This document shows positions 1-8,447 of a stretch of DNA of 64,000 nt, in pieces; the stretch's first letter is position 1; each line of letters starts with the position of its first letter. Both the position numbers and the translations under genes were made by a program. Origin of the DNA: Holophagales bacterium UBA5704 (GTDB taxonomy: Bacteria > Acidobacteriota > Thermoanaerobaculia > Multivoradales > UBA5704); assembly GCA_002420005.1 (NCBI GenBank), contig DIHE01000126.1:71858-135857 (forward strand). Reading direction: 5' to 3'. A model generated the notes under the pieces. That model did no database searches. It worked only from the letters and a program-made list of their open reading frames with translations, and had not been told where the DNA came from.

Positions 1-400
1 TCACCTCGGAAGCTTATGGAGCCGGACCTTCCCGAGAAGTTCTTAGGAGGTCAGCTTATGGGCTGACCACGGAAGCTTCTGGATTCAGCGCGTCTCGAGA
101 AGTACTCAGGACATAAGCTGACGGGTTGACCACGTCTGCTTCCGGAGTCAGCACTTCCCGAGAAGTTGTCAGGAGATCAGCAGACGGCCTCACCTCGGAA
201 GCTTCCGGAGTCAGCCCATCTCGGGAAGTTCCCAGAGATAAGGAGACGGGCTGACCTCGGAAGCTTATGGAACCAGCACATCCCGAGAAGTTTCGAGGAG
301 ATCAGCAGAAGGTCTGACCCCAGCGGTAGATGGGGAGAGCCCATCCCGGGGAGTTTTGAGGCGATGAGCTGATCGGTTGGCCTCGGCGGCTTCTGGAGAG
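1..400. repeat. 63-bp degenerate tandem repeat array
   Basis: The block AGCTT(A/C)(T/C)GG recurs with its AGCTT at about 11, 74, 137, 200 and 262, followed by two more diverged units near 322 and 388. This gives a period of 63 bp (62 in places) and about 6.5 copies, the first cut by the window edge. Each unit also holds the conserved piece CCCGAGAAGTT and ends near GGGCTGACC. Because 63 is a multiple of three, open frames run through it on both strands with a 21-residue repeat. No start with a ribosome site or recognisable protein is present, so I treat it as non-coding. 401-622 holds no gene either. Confidence 0.8.
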
Positions 401-612
401 CTCCCGGTTGCTGCAAATCGAGGCTCCTTGCCCTGCCGAGCCGGCTGCAGCACCTGGCGGGGCTTGAACATTTCCGGGCTTGGTGGCGGCTTCTCCGGAG
501 CCTGACCGGTGGGAACGCGGCAGAGGCGGGGGACGAGCTGGTGGAGTCAGCCCGTCCCGGATTGTTCCCGGAAGATCGACGGACGGGCTCTCCCCATCCG
601 CCGACGGGGTCA
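315..612. repeat. Inverted repeat flanking the array end
   Basis: Positions 315-346 and the reverse complement of 581-612 match at 27 of 32 positions, sharing the uninterrupted core GATGGGGAGAGCCC. The arms are separated by about 234 bp of unique sequence. The right arm lies just beyond the 3' end of the helicase gene (stop at 623-625), so it is an inverted copy of a repeat unit. Its function is unknown; it could be a recombination product of the array or a large cruciform. Confidence 0.65.
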
Positions 613-622
613 ACACATGGAC

Positions 623-2953
623 CTACAGGATCTCCAGGTTGGCGAACTTCGCCACCAGCTTGCGCTTGCCGGCCTTCTCGAAGAAGACGGTGAGGCGGGC
701 TTCCTCGCCCTGGCCTTCCATTTCCAGGACGACGCCGTTGCCGAGGGTGGGGTGGCGGACGCGACTGCCGCGCTTCACGGGACGGCGCGGCACGGCGACG
801 GCGTCCGGGTCCGGCACCAGTTGACGGCCCCCGGGGAGAGGACGGGACGGGGGGGCGGGACGTCCCCAGGTGCTTCCTCCGGCGGCGGGGGGGCGGCCGG
901 GGGGCGCGGCGGCCGGCGCCGGCGAGCGGGCCGGTCCCTGGCCTTGGTTGAAGAAGGAATAGACCCCCTGGGCACGGGCGTCGTAGCGCTCGCCGCCGTA
1001 GGTCAGCTCCGGGCTCAGCTTCACCTCGACGAGGTGGCCGGGCAGCTCCAGCAGGAACGGCGACTCGTTCTGGTCCTGGTAGCGGCCGGCGATGCGGCGG
1101 CGCCGGCAGCAGCTCAGGTAGAGCTTCTCGCGGGCGCGGGTCATCCCCACGTAGAGCAGCCGGCGCTCTTCTTCGACGTCCTCCCTCGCGCCCTGGGAGT
1201 TGAAGTGCGGCAGGAGGCCGTCCTCCAGGCCGGCGACGATCACCGCGCGGAACTCCAGACCCTTGGCGCTGTGCAGGGTCATCAGCGAGACGCCCTTCTC
1301 CTCCTGCAGCCCGTCCAGGTCGGAGACCAGGGCGATGTGGTCGAGGAAGGCGGTGAGCAGGTCCTGGTCCGAGCTGTTGTAGCTGCTCGACTCGGTGAAC
1401 TCCTGGGCGGCGGAGAGGAACTCGCGGATGTTCTCCAGCCGTGCCACGTCGTCCGGATCGTCCTTGCGGAACAGGTCCGTGTAGGCGGTGTTGGCGAGCA
1501 GCCGGTCGAGCAGCGCCGGCAGCGGCAGCTCGGCGGCGGCTTCCTGGAGGCCGACCATCAGCTCGCGGAACTTGCGCAGCACCGCGGCGCTACGCTGCGG
1601 CAGGGTGCCGAGGTCCTCCAGATAGATGACGTCCCAGATCGGCTGGCCGAGGTGGACGGCGCGCTCGCGCAGCATGTCCAGCGTGCCCTTGCCGATGCCG
1701 CGCGGCGGCTGGTTGATGATCCGCATCAGGGAGAAGTTGTCGCGCGGATTGCGCAGCACGCGCAGGTAGGCCACCAGGTCCTTGATCTCGGCGCGGTCGT
1801 AGAAGCGGGTGCCGCCGACCAGCGAATAGGGGATCTCGCGCGCCAGCAGCTCTTCTTCAATGGCGCGGGTCTGCGCGTTGGTGCGCACCAGCACGCCCAT
1901 GTCGCCGAGCTTCATCGAGCGGCGCAGCATCTGGAGGGTGGCCACGGCCTGGCGCGCTTCGTCCCCTTCGTCGCTCGCCTTGTACAGCTCCGCCTTGAGG
2001 CCGGCGCCGTTCTCGGTCCACAGGCGCTTGCCCCGCCGGTTGACGTTGTGGGCGATGAGCGCGCCGGAGACGTCGAGGATCGTCTGGGTGGAGCGGTAGT
2101 TGCGCTCCAACTTGTGCACCGCGGCACCGGGAAAGGTCGCCTCGAAGCTCAGGATGTTGTCGAGGTCGGCGCCGCGCCAGCGGTAGATCCCCTGGTCTTC
2201 GTCGCCCACCGCGGTCAGGTTGCCGTCCGACCCGACCAGCTCCTGGATGAGGCGGACCTGGGCGTGGTTGGTGTCCTGGTACTCGTCGACCAGCAGGTAG
2301 CGGGTGCGGGCGCGGATGCGCTCGCGCAGCTCGGTGTCCGTCGACAGCAGCTTGACGGAAAGCGAGATGAGGTCGTCGAAGTCGACCCCCGACGCCTGCT
2401 GGAGCAGCCCCTGGTAGCGGCGGTAGAGGAGCGCCACCTTCTTCTCGAAGAAGTTCTGGGCGGCGGACTCGTAGGCCGGCGCTTCGAGCAGGCGGTTCTT
2501 CGCCGCGCTGATCTGGTGCAGCACGGCGCGCGGCGAGAACGCCGCCTCGGAGAGCCCCTCGGCGGTCAACGCCTCCTTGACCAGGCCGAGCTGGTCGGCG
2601 GTGTCCAGGATGGCGAAGTCGCGCTTCAGGCCGATCCGCTCGCCGTACCGGCGCAGCAGCACGAGGCCGTAGCGGTGGAAGGTGCCGACGAAGGTGGGGA
2701 GCGGATGCATGCCGAGGAGGTCCTCGACCCGCTCGCGCATCTCCCCGGCGGCCTTGTTGGTGAAGGTCATCGCGGAGATGTGGTACGGATCGACGCCGCG
2801 TTCGGCGACGAGCCAGAAGATGCGCCAGGTGATCACCCGCGTCTTGCCGGAGCCGGCGCCGGCGAGGACGAGCTGCGGCCCGTCGCCGTGGGTGACGGAT
2901 TCGATCTGCTCCGGGTTGAGCTGGCTTGCGAGGTCGAGCGGGCGGCCTTTCAC
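623..2953 (-). CDS. UvrD/PcrA-type superfamily 1 DNA helicase
   Basis: ATP-dependent 3'-5' helicase of the UvrD/PcrA/Rep family, acting in nucleotide-excision repair, mismatch repair or clearance of replication blocks. The 776-residue protein carries motif I GAGSGKT near residue 35, motif II DEYQDTN, motif III GDEDQGIYRWRGA and motif VI LYVGMTRAREKL. A Pro/Gly-rich linker (about 655-700) precedes a C-terminal Tudor-like fold (VRHPTLGNGVV), as in PcrA/UvrD. Length is normal for the family. The start is GTG. There is no Shine-Dalgarno, but a TAAGAT -10-like hexamer sits 7 nt upstream, suggesting a leaderless message. The 3' end abuts the repeat region at 1-622. Whether it is functionally UvrD or PcrA cannot be decided here. 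Confidence 0.95.
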   Translation of the reverse strand: MKGRPLDLASQLNPEQIESVTHGDGPQLVLAGAGSGKTRVITWRIFWLVAERGVDPYHISAMTFTNKAAGEMRERVEDLLGMHPLPTFVGTFHRYGLVLLRRYGERIGLKRDFAILDTADQLGLVKEALTAEGLSEAAFSPRAVLHQISAAKNRLLEAPAYESAAQNFFEKKVALLYRRYQGLLQQASGVDFDDLISLSVKLLSTDTELRERIRARTRYLLVDEYQDTNHAQVRLIQELVGSDGNLTAVGDEDQGIYRWRGADLDNILSFEATFPGAAVHKLERNYRSTQTILDVSGALIAHNVNRRGKRLWTENGAGLKAELYKASDEGDEARQAVATLQMLRRSMKLGDMGVLVRTNAQTRAIEEELLAREIPYSLVGGTRFYDRAEIKDLVAYLRVLRNPRDNFSLMRIINQPPRGIGKGTLDMLRERAVHLGQPIWDVIYLEDLGTLPQRSAAVLRKFRELMVGLQEAAAELPLPALLDRLLANTAYTDLFRKDDPDDVARLENIREFLSAAQEFTESSSYNSSDQDLLTAFLDHIALVSDLDGLQEEKGVSLMTLHSAKGLEFRAVIVAGLEDGLLPHFNSQGAREDVEEERRLLYVGMTRAREKLYLSCCRRRRIAGRYQDQNESPFLLELPGHLVEVKLSPELTYGGERYDARAQGVYSFFNQGQGPARSPAPAAAPPGRPPAAGGSTWGRPAPPSRPLPGGRQLVPDPDAVAVPRRPVKRGSRVRHPTLGNGVVLEMEGQGEEARLTVFFEKAGKRKLVAKFANLEIL

Positions 2954-2960
2954 GGGCGGG

Positions 2961-2966
2961 ATCTTA
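2961..2966 (-). promoter_or_regulatory. Putative -10 box of helicase gene
   Basis: TAAGAT on the minus strand, 7 nt before the GTG at 2953. No ribosome binding site lies between. The spacing puts transcription start at or next to the start codon. No good -35 was seen. Confidence 0.4.
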
Positions 2967-3072
2967 TCGCAAGGGGGCGCCCCGCCCCGCGCGGAATACT
3001 GCCACCGCTCTCCGTGGTTCCCTGCCCTGGGGGTGCGGTCGCCCGGCCACGCCCGAAAGGAGATCCCGGATC

Positions 3073-4167
3073 GTGCTCAAGCCCGTCGACATCAACGACT
3101 TCCTCGCCCGGCGCGTGATCGGCCAGGAGGAGGCGCTGCGCTACGTCTCGGTCGCCATCTTCAAGCACCTGCAAGGCGAGAAGTACGGCAACCTTCTGCT
3201 GATCGGCAACTCCGGCACCGGCAAGACCACGGTGATGCGGGGCATCGAAGCGCTCTACCAGGAGCACGAGGAGCTCCAGGAGCACCGGGTCGTCCTCATC
3301 CTGAACGCCAGCACCCTGGCCACGGAGGAGGGGGCGGTGGACACCAGCCGCCTCTTCCACCGCCTGGAGGAGCGGGCGCGCCAGGTCCTCGGCGCCGGCG
3401 CCACGGCGGAGCAGATCGGTCGCGCCATGGAGCGCGCCACCGTCTGCATGGACGAGATCGACAAGATCTCCGGCATCGTCGGCGGCAAGCCCTACGTCAC
3501 CGGCATCAACATCCAGCAGGCCCTCCTCACCCTGCTCGAAGGCGAGCGCGTGCTCCACCGCATGACGGTGGTCAAGGACGGCGTGCCGGACACCGCCGGG
3601 GTCTGGGTCGATACCGGCAAGATGCTGTTCCTCTGCGCCGGCGCGTTCGAGAACCTGTACGACCAGGTGTTCGCGCGGGTGACCTCGGCGAAGAGCGGGG
3701 TCAAGCTGCCGACGGTGACCACCTACATCAACGGCAAGATCCAGATCCGCGAATACTTCACCCTGCGGCACCACTTCCGGCCCGAAGACCTCTTCGAGTA
3801 CGGCATGCAGCCGCAGTTCCTGTCGCGCTTCGACAATGCCGTGATCCTCGAGGACCTGAACGCCACGACCCTGTCGCGCATCTTCCGTGACACGGACGAG
3901 AGCGTGTTCCAGGTTTCCCGCAGTTTTTTCCGCAACTACTCGATCGACCTGGAGATCACCGACACCGCGGTGCAGCGGATCGCCGAGGAGGCGGCCAAGA
4001 GCAGCCGCATCGGGGCGCGCGCGCTCAAGTCGGTCTATGGCAGGATCATCAAGCCGTTCGAGTACGATCCATTCTCCCGCGAGGAGGTCCAGGCGGACGG
4101 CGACTCGTCGTTCAAGCTGGTCATCGACGAGAAGCTCGTCGGTGAAGCCCTCAAGCCCGCGATCTGA
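3073..4167 (+). CDS. ClpX-like AAA+ ATPase lacking zinc domain
   Basis: AAA+ unfoldase-type ATPase resembling ClpX/HslU. Visible features are Walker A GNSGTGKTT (about residue 44), Walker B CMDEIDKIS (about 119) followed by a ClpX-like QQALLTLLEG helix, and a sensor/arginine region YGMQPQFLSRFD. The GTG start at 3073 is preceded by AAAGGAG with 10-nt spacing. At 364 residues it lacks the N-terminal Cys4 zinc-binding domain of ClpX. The region aligning with the ClpP-docking IGF loop reads SGVKLPTV, and the ClpX pore motif GYVG is absent. It therefore probably does not serve ClpP. A zinc metallopeptidase gene begins 20 bp downstream and is a candidate partner. The exact role is unknown. Confidence 0.85.
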   Translation: MLKPVDINDFLARRVIGQEEALRYVSVAIFKHLQGEKYGNLLLIGNSGTGKTTVMRGIEALYQEHEELQEHRVVLILNASTLATEEGAVDTSRLFHRLEERARQVLGAGATAEQIGRAMERATVCMDEIDKISGIVGGKPYVTGINIQQALLTLLEGERVLHRMTVVKDGVPDTAGVWVDTGKMLFLCAGAFENLYDQVFARVTSAKSGVKLPTVTTYINGKIQIREYFTLRHHFRPEDLFEYGMQPQFLSRFDNAVILEDLNATTLSRIFRDTDESVFQVSRSFFRNYSIDLEITDTAVQRIAEEAAKSSRIGARALKSVYGRIIKPFEYDPFSREEVQADGDSSFKLVIDEKLVGEALKPAI

Positions 4168-4187
4168 AGAGACTCAGGAGGTCTGTC

Positions 4188-6185
4188 ATGGAGGGATCCC
4201 GGCCGGGTCTGGGACCGGACGTCGTGGAACGAGCCGTCGCACGCCTGACGGCGCGCGTCGAAGGACAGGCGGAGCGCATCCGCCGGGGTGTCGAACAGGT
4301 GGCCGCCCGCTGGTGGCCGGAGGATGGTGACGCGGAGGCGTTCGTCGCCTTCTGCGCCGAGAGCTTTCTGGCCGAGCCGGAGGCGCTCGGCGCGGCCTTC
4401 CAGAAGCTGGAGACGCTCCTCGAGCAGATCGACGGCCGCATCCACGAGATCCGCCGCGAGGTGATGACCCCGATCGAGGTGGACACCGGGGAGGTCACCT
4501 CCCTCGACCGCCTGTTCGCCGATTTCGACCTCGCGCCGCACATCGACGACGACCTGTTCAAGACAAAGGTGGCGTTTCTGGCGCTGCTCAACTTCCCGGT
4601 GCACACGCTCGCCGAGCGGGTGGAGCAGGCCGGCGGCTGGGATCGTGCCACCTGGGCGCGCTCGCGGCTGATGGATCGCTTCGCCCTGCGCATCCCGGCC
4701 GCCGTGGCCCAGGAGCTGAACAAGGCGTCGCTCGCGGCGGAGCACTACATCTCCGAGTACAACATCCGGCTGGACCGCCTGCTCGCCGAGAACGGCGAGC
4801 GCCTGTTCCCCGAAGGCCTGGCCCTGATCAGCCATTGGGGCCTGCGCGACGAGCTGGCCTCCCACTACGTGACGCCGGACGGCCTCGCCAGGCAGCGCAC
4901 GATCCAGCGGGTCATGGAGCGCATCATCCGCCAGGAGATCCCCGCCGCGGTGATCGGCAACCCGGCGCTGCTGTGGAACCCGTTCACCAACGAGGTGCGC
5001 GCCGCCGAGGCGGGAGCCGCGACGCCCGCCGGCGCCGAAGAGCGCGAGCCGGACACCCGCTACGCCAAGCTCCTCGCCTACTTCCACGCCGCGCGTCTCC
5101 AGGACCCCTATGCACCGACCGCGCCGACGTTCCTCCACCGCAGCTTCGAGCGCAACCGCCAGATGACGGCGGACGAGGTGGAGGCCCTGCTCGTCTCGGT
5201 GCTCGAAGCGCCGGAGGTGAAAGACCTGGGCGCGTTGATCCGCGACCGCGTCGGCCGCCCCTTGGAGCCGTTCGACATCTGGTATCCCGGCTTCAAGTCG
5301 CGCGGCTCCCATTCCGAAGAGCTGCTCGACAAGACGGTGCGCGAGCGGTTCCCCACGCTGGAGGCGTTCCAGGCGGCCCTGCCCGCGACCCTGGAGGCTC
5401 TCGGCTTCACGCCGGAGCGGGCGCGCTGGCTCGCCGAGCACATTCAGGTCGATCCCGCGCGCGGCGCCGGCCATGCCCTGCCGGCCCAGCGGCGCGAGGA
5501 CAAGACGCACCTGCGCACCCGCGTGCCGCGCGGCGGGATGAGCTACCAGGGGTACAACGTGGCGCTCCACGAGCTCGGCCACAATGTGGAGGAGGTCTTC
5601 TCGCTCAACGGGATCGACCACTGGTCGCTCGCCGGCATCCCGAACAACGCCTTCACCGAGGCGATGGCGTTCACCTTCCAGCACCGCGACCTGGAGTTGC
5701 TCGGGTTGCAGGAGCCGGGAGGGGACGCGGAGCACAACGAGGCGCTGGGGACGCTGTGGAACACCTACGAGATCTCCGGCGTGTCGCTGGTCGACCTGCG
5801 CGTCTGGCAGTGGCTGTACGAGCACCCGGAGGCCACGCCGGCGGAGCTGCGCGAGGCGGCGCTCACCATCGCCCGCACGGTGTGGAACCGCTGGTTTGCG
5901 CCGGTCTTCGGGGTGCGCGACAGCGAGATCCTGGCGATTTACTCGCACATGATCGCCTACGGCCTCTACCTGCCCGACTACGCGATCGGCCACATCATCG
6001 CGTTCCAGGTGGCGGGACGGCTGACGCAGGAGACGTTCGGTGCGGAGGTCGAACGGATGACCCGCCAGGGACACGTGACGCCCGGGGTCTGGATCCAAGG
6101 GGCCGTCGGAGGACCGGTCTCGGCCGAGGCCTTGCTCGCCGCGTCCCGCGTGGCGCTCGCGGCGTTCACCCGGGTTCCGGCGTGA
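4188..6185 (+). CDS. Zinc metallopeptidase, M3/gluzincin-like
   Basis: Predicted cytoplasmic zinc-dependent peptidase of clan MA (M3/M32-like). There is no signal peptide. The active-site motif HELGH lies at about residues 461-465, and a likely third zinc ligand is the Glu in FTEAMAF about 25 residues later. The 665-residue length fits oligopeptidase-like enzymes. The start ATG follows AGGAGG closely. It lies 20 bp after the ClpX-like ATPase in the same direction, suggesting co-transcription and possibly a two-protein ATP-dependent protease. Its last 20 bp overlap convergently with mobA. I could not assign it to a named peptidase, and the substrate is unknown. Confidence 0.8.
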   Translation: MEGSRPGLGPDVVERAVARLTARVEGQAERIRRGVEQVAARWWPEDGDAEAFVAFCAESFLAEPEALGAAFQKLETLLEQIDGRIHEIRREVMTPIEVDTGEVTSLDRLFADFDLAPHIDDDLFKTKVAFLALLNFPVHTLAERVEQAGGWDRATWARSRLMDRFALRIPAAVAQELNKASLAAEHYISEYNIRLDRLLAENGERLFPEGLALISHWGLRDELASHYVTPDGLARQRTIQRVMERIIRQEIPAAVIGNPALLWNPFTNEVRAAEAGAATPAGAEEREPDTRYAKLLAYFHAARLQDPYAPTAPTFLHRSFERNRQMTADEVEALLVSVLEAPEVKDLGALIRDRVGRPLEPFDIWYPGFKSRGSHSEELLDKTVRERFPTLEAFQAALPATLEALGFTPERARWLAEHIQVDPARGAGHALPAQRREDKTHLRTRVPRGGMSYQGYNVALHELGHNVEEVFSLNGIDHWSLAGIPNNAFTEAMAFTFQHRDLELLGLQEPGGDAEHNEALGTLWNTYEISGVSLVDLRVWQWLYEHPEATPAELREAALTIARTVWNRWFAPVFGVRDSEILAIYSHMIAYGLYLPDYAIGHIIAFQVAGRLTQETFGAEVERMTRQGHVTPGVWIQGAVGGPVSAEALLAASRVALAAFTRVPA

Positions 6186-6801
6186 CCGCTTCCCGGAATC
6201 CCTCTGCCCTCTCCAGGTCCTGCGGGGTGTTGACGTTGAGAAACATCTCCGCGGGATCGCCGAAGGCGGCAAGCCATGTCTCGTCGAGCCGGCGGATGGA
6301 GAGCCCGGGCGCTGCGGTGAGCGGATGGAGGGCGTAGAATCCATGCGCCACCCGCTCCTCCAGGGCGGCGAGCGCGCCGGGTCCCCAGAGGGCACAGAGC
6401 GGCTCCGGACCTTCCCGCCCCTGAGGCACGATCCAGTCCGGCGGCCGATCGCCGGCCTGCAGCTCCGCGGCGAGCGCCGCGAGGAGCGGGACGGGGACCC
6501 GCGGCAGGTCGCAGGCGAGGACCAGGAGAGGACGGCCGGGGAACGCGCGCGCCGCGCCGAGGAGCCCGGCGGCCGGACCCTGGCCGGGACCGTCCGGCAC
6601 CGACCGGCGGCCCGGCACGAGGCCGCGTCCGCGGTCGGCCAGCACGACCTCCGGGCAGACCGCGGCGAGCCGCGCCGCCGCACCGGCCGCGAGGGGGATC
6701 CCCGCGACTTCGAGGCGGGCCTTGTCGCGCCCCATCCGGCGCGAGGTACCGCCCGCGAGAACCAGTCCGACGACTTCGACCACCGCTTTCACCGTGTCCA
6801 C
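6166..6801 (-). CDS. mobA: Molybdenum cofactor guanylyltransferase
   Basis: Transfers GMP from GTP to molybdopterin to make Mo-molybdopterin guanine dinucleotide, in the cytoplasm. The N-terminal nucleotide-binding signature is LVLAGGTSRRMGRDKA, with the metal-binding CDLPRV segment near residue 107 and the typical C-terminal FLNVNTPQDL. Length (211 aa) is normal. The GTG start is uncertain; another GTG lies three codons in. Overlaps the metallopeptidase gene convergently by 20 bp. The molybdoenzymes it would serve are not in this window. Confidence 0.88.
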   Translation of the reverse strand: MDTVKAVVEVVGLVLAGGTSRRMGRDKARLEVAGIPLAAGAAARLAAVCPEVVLADRGRGLVPGRRSVPDGPGQGPAAGLLGAARAFPGRPLLVLACDLPRVPVPLLAALAAELQAGDRPPDWIVPQGREGPEPLCALWGPGALAALEERVAHGFYALHPLTAAPGLSIRRLDETWLAAFGDPAEMFLNVNTPQDLERAEGFREAVTPEPG

Positions 6802-6830
6802 ACCTACAACATGACAGAGGAGACCATCCG

Positions 6831-7430
6831 ATGAAAAGAATGCATGGCATCCTGGCCGGCGCCCTCGTCCTGGGCCTCGCCGGTCTCGCCACCGCCCAGG
6901 ACGCCCCCAAGGCCTCCACGCCCGCGTCTGCCGCCCCGCGCGTCGCCTTCGAGACCAGCAAGGGACGCATCGTCCTCGAGCTCTCCCCCGACAAGGCCCC
7001 CAAGTCGGTGGCGAACTTCCTCCAGTACGTCAAGTCCGGTCACTACAACGGCGTGATCTTCCACCGTGTCATCGACGGCTTCATGATCCAGGGGGGAGGC
7101 TTCACCGCGGACATGACCCAGAAGCCGGCCCAGGCACCGATCCAGAACGAGGCGGACAACGGCCTGCGCAACGACCGCGGCACCATCGCCATGGCGCGGA
7201 CGGGCGACCCGCACAGCGCCAGCGCCCAGTTTTTCATCAACACGGTCAACAACGACGGTTTGAACCACAAGAGCAAGACCCCGCAGGGCTGGGGGTATAC
7301 CGTCTTCGGCAAGGTGGTCGAGGGGATGGACGTGGTGGACGCCATCGCCAAGGTGCCGACCGGCATGAAGAAAGGCTTCGCCGACGTACCGGTACAACCG
7401 GTGACCATCACGAAGGCGACCGTCCTCTAA
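6831..7430 (+). CDS. Periplasmic cyclophilin-type peptidyl-prolyl isomerase
   Basis: Catalyses cis-trans isomerisation of Xaa-Pro bonds. A signal peptide (residues 1-22, cleavage after LATAQ) indicates export. The cyclophilin domain carries the hallmark FHRVIDGFMIQGG (active-site Arg in FHRV), the QFFIN segment and a GYTVFGKVVEGMDVV strand. 199 aa is typical of a secreted single-domain cyclophilin. The ATG is preceded by GAGGAG. Nearest relatives are probably PpiA-like, but the symbol is not certain. Confidence 0.93.
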   Translation: MKRMHGILAGALVLGLAGLATAQDAPKASTPASAAPRVAFETSKGRIVLELSPDKAPKSVANFLQYVKSGHYNGVIFHRVIDGFMIQGGGFTADMTQKPAQAPIQNEADNGLRNDRGTIAMARTGDPHSASAQFFINTVNNDGLNHKSKTPQGWGYTVFGKVVEGMDVVDAIAKVPTGMKKGFADVPVQPVTITKATVL

Positions 7431-7461
7431 GCCTCCGGGCTGCAGAGCCGGGGAGTCCGTC

Positions 7462-7489
7462 CTGGCGCAGGGATCTGCACCTGCGCCGG
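7462..7489. terminator. Hairpin between convergent genes
   Basis: GGCGCAGG (7464-7471) pairs with CCTGCGCC (7480-7487) around an 8-nt loop, extendable by two outer pairs. It lies between the convergent cyclophilin and cold-shock genes. There is no T-run, so intrinsic termination is only plausible. Confidence 0.4.
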
Positions 7490-7491
7490 GG

Positions 7492-7698
7492 TCACCCCCG
7501 CATCACGTTGCGGGCCTGCAACCCCTTGGGTCCCTCGACGACCTCGAAGCTCACCTTCTCCCCCTGGGTCAGTGTCCGGAAACCCTCGGCGACGATCGAG
7601 GTGTGATGGACGAACACGTCCTCACCGCCCGGCTCCGGCTGGATGAACCCGAAGCCCTTGGCGTTGTTGAACCACTTCACCATTCCTGTCTGGGGCAT
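7492..7698 (-). CDS. Cold-shock domain protein
   Basis: Small single-stranded nucleic-acid-binding OB-fold protein (68 aa) of the CspA family. RNP1 is KGFGFI and RNP2 is DVFVHHT. Members act as RNA chaperones or transcription antiterminators. The start was chosen at the ATG at 7698 because AAAGGAG lies just upstream and MPQTGMVKWFN is the normal N-terminus; longer upstream versions add unrelated residues. Single gene, convergent with the cyclophilin. Confidence 0.95.
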   Translation of the reverse strand: MPQTGMVKWFNNAKGFGFIQPEPGGEDVFVHHTSIVAEGFRTLTQGEKVSFEVVEGPKGLQARNVMRG

Positions 7699-7865
7699 GT
7701 GCTCCGACTCCTTTCTGCCAGGCCGGTTGTGCGCGCCACGAAAGGAACAACTTCCGTCCACAAGTGTGGACAGATCGTAACACAGGCGCGGCCGGCCCTG
7801 GAGGTCTTTCAGCAGTCCTGGAGGACGGAGGTCAGGGTCTGGGAGGTGAAGAGGGAGGGAAGGAT

Positions 7866-7950
<85 letters not shown>

Positions 7951-7988
7951 ACAGGAACCATTGTATCAGCCTTTCCCGCCGTCCGGAA

Positions 7989-8375
7989 CTACTGTTCGGC
8001 AGGAGCCGGCGTCCCCGCGGGAGCCGGAGAGGGCTGCGCAGGCGCCGGCTGGGCCGGAGCCGCCGGCGCGGGCACCGCCGGAGCGGCCGGCGCAGGAGCG
8101 GTCTCCGCCGCGGTCGTCTCGGCGTCTTCCATGACCGTTCCGCCGCCGCGATGGAACTGCGGCAGACCGATCAGGAGGGTGGTGATGATGAAGACGACGA
8201 AGGAGCCGACCGTCAGCTTGTGGAGCAGCGTGGTCGCTCCCCGCGCGCCGAAGGCCGTCTGCGTGGTGCCGCCGCCAAAGACGGACAGGTCCGCGCCTTT
8301 GCCCTGCTGGAGCAGGACGACGAGGATCAGAAAGAGACAGACCATCACGTGGATGGCATACAGCACGTAGATCAC
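7989..8375 (-). CDS. secG: Preprotein translocase subunit SecG
   Basis: Membrane subunit of the SecYEG translocon. Two hydrophobic segments (about residues 2-22 and 52-72) flank the family-typical stretch LLQQGKGADLSVFGGG...FGARGA. The C-terminal tail (about 85-128) is Pro/Ala-rich and low-complexity, longer than in E. coli but common in this gene family. The GTG start has GGAGG upstream. It lies 72 bp downstream of tpiA in the same direction, an arrangement seen in many bacteria. Confidence 0.93.
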   Translation of the reverse strand: MIYVLYAIHVMVCLFLILVVLLQQGKGADLSVFGGGTTQTAFGARGATTLLHKLTVGSFVVFIITTLLIGLPQFHRGGGTVMEDAETTAAETAPAPAAPAVPAPAAPAQPAPAQPSPAPAGTPAPAEQ

Positions 8376-8447
8376 GGTTTCAGGCCTCCGGGGATTCGTT
8401 CGGCCCGCCGCAAGGGCGAACCGGTCCAGCTCGCTCCGCTGAGCGCA

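Noticed and set aside
1..400. CRISPR array
   Set aside because: Repeats are directly joined with no unique spacers, the unit is 63 bp and degenerate, and no cas gene is near.
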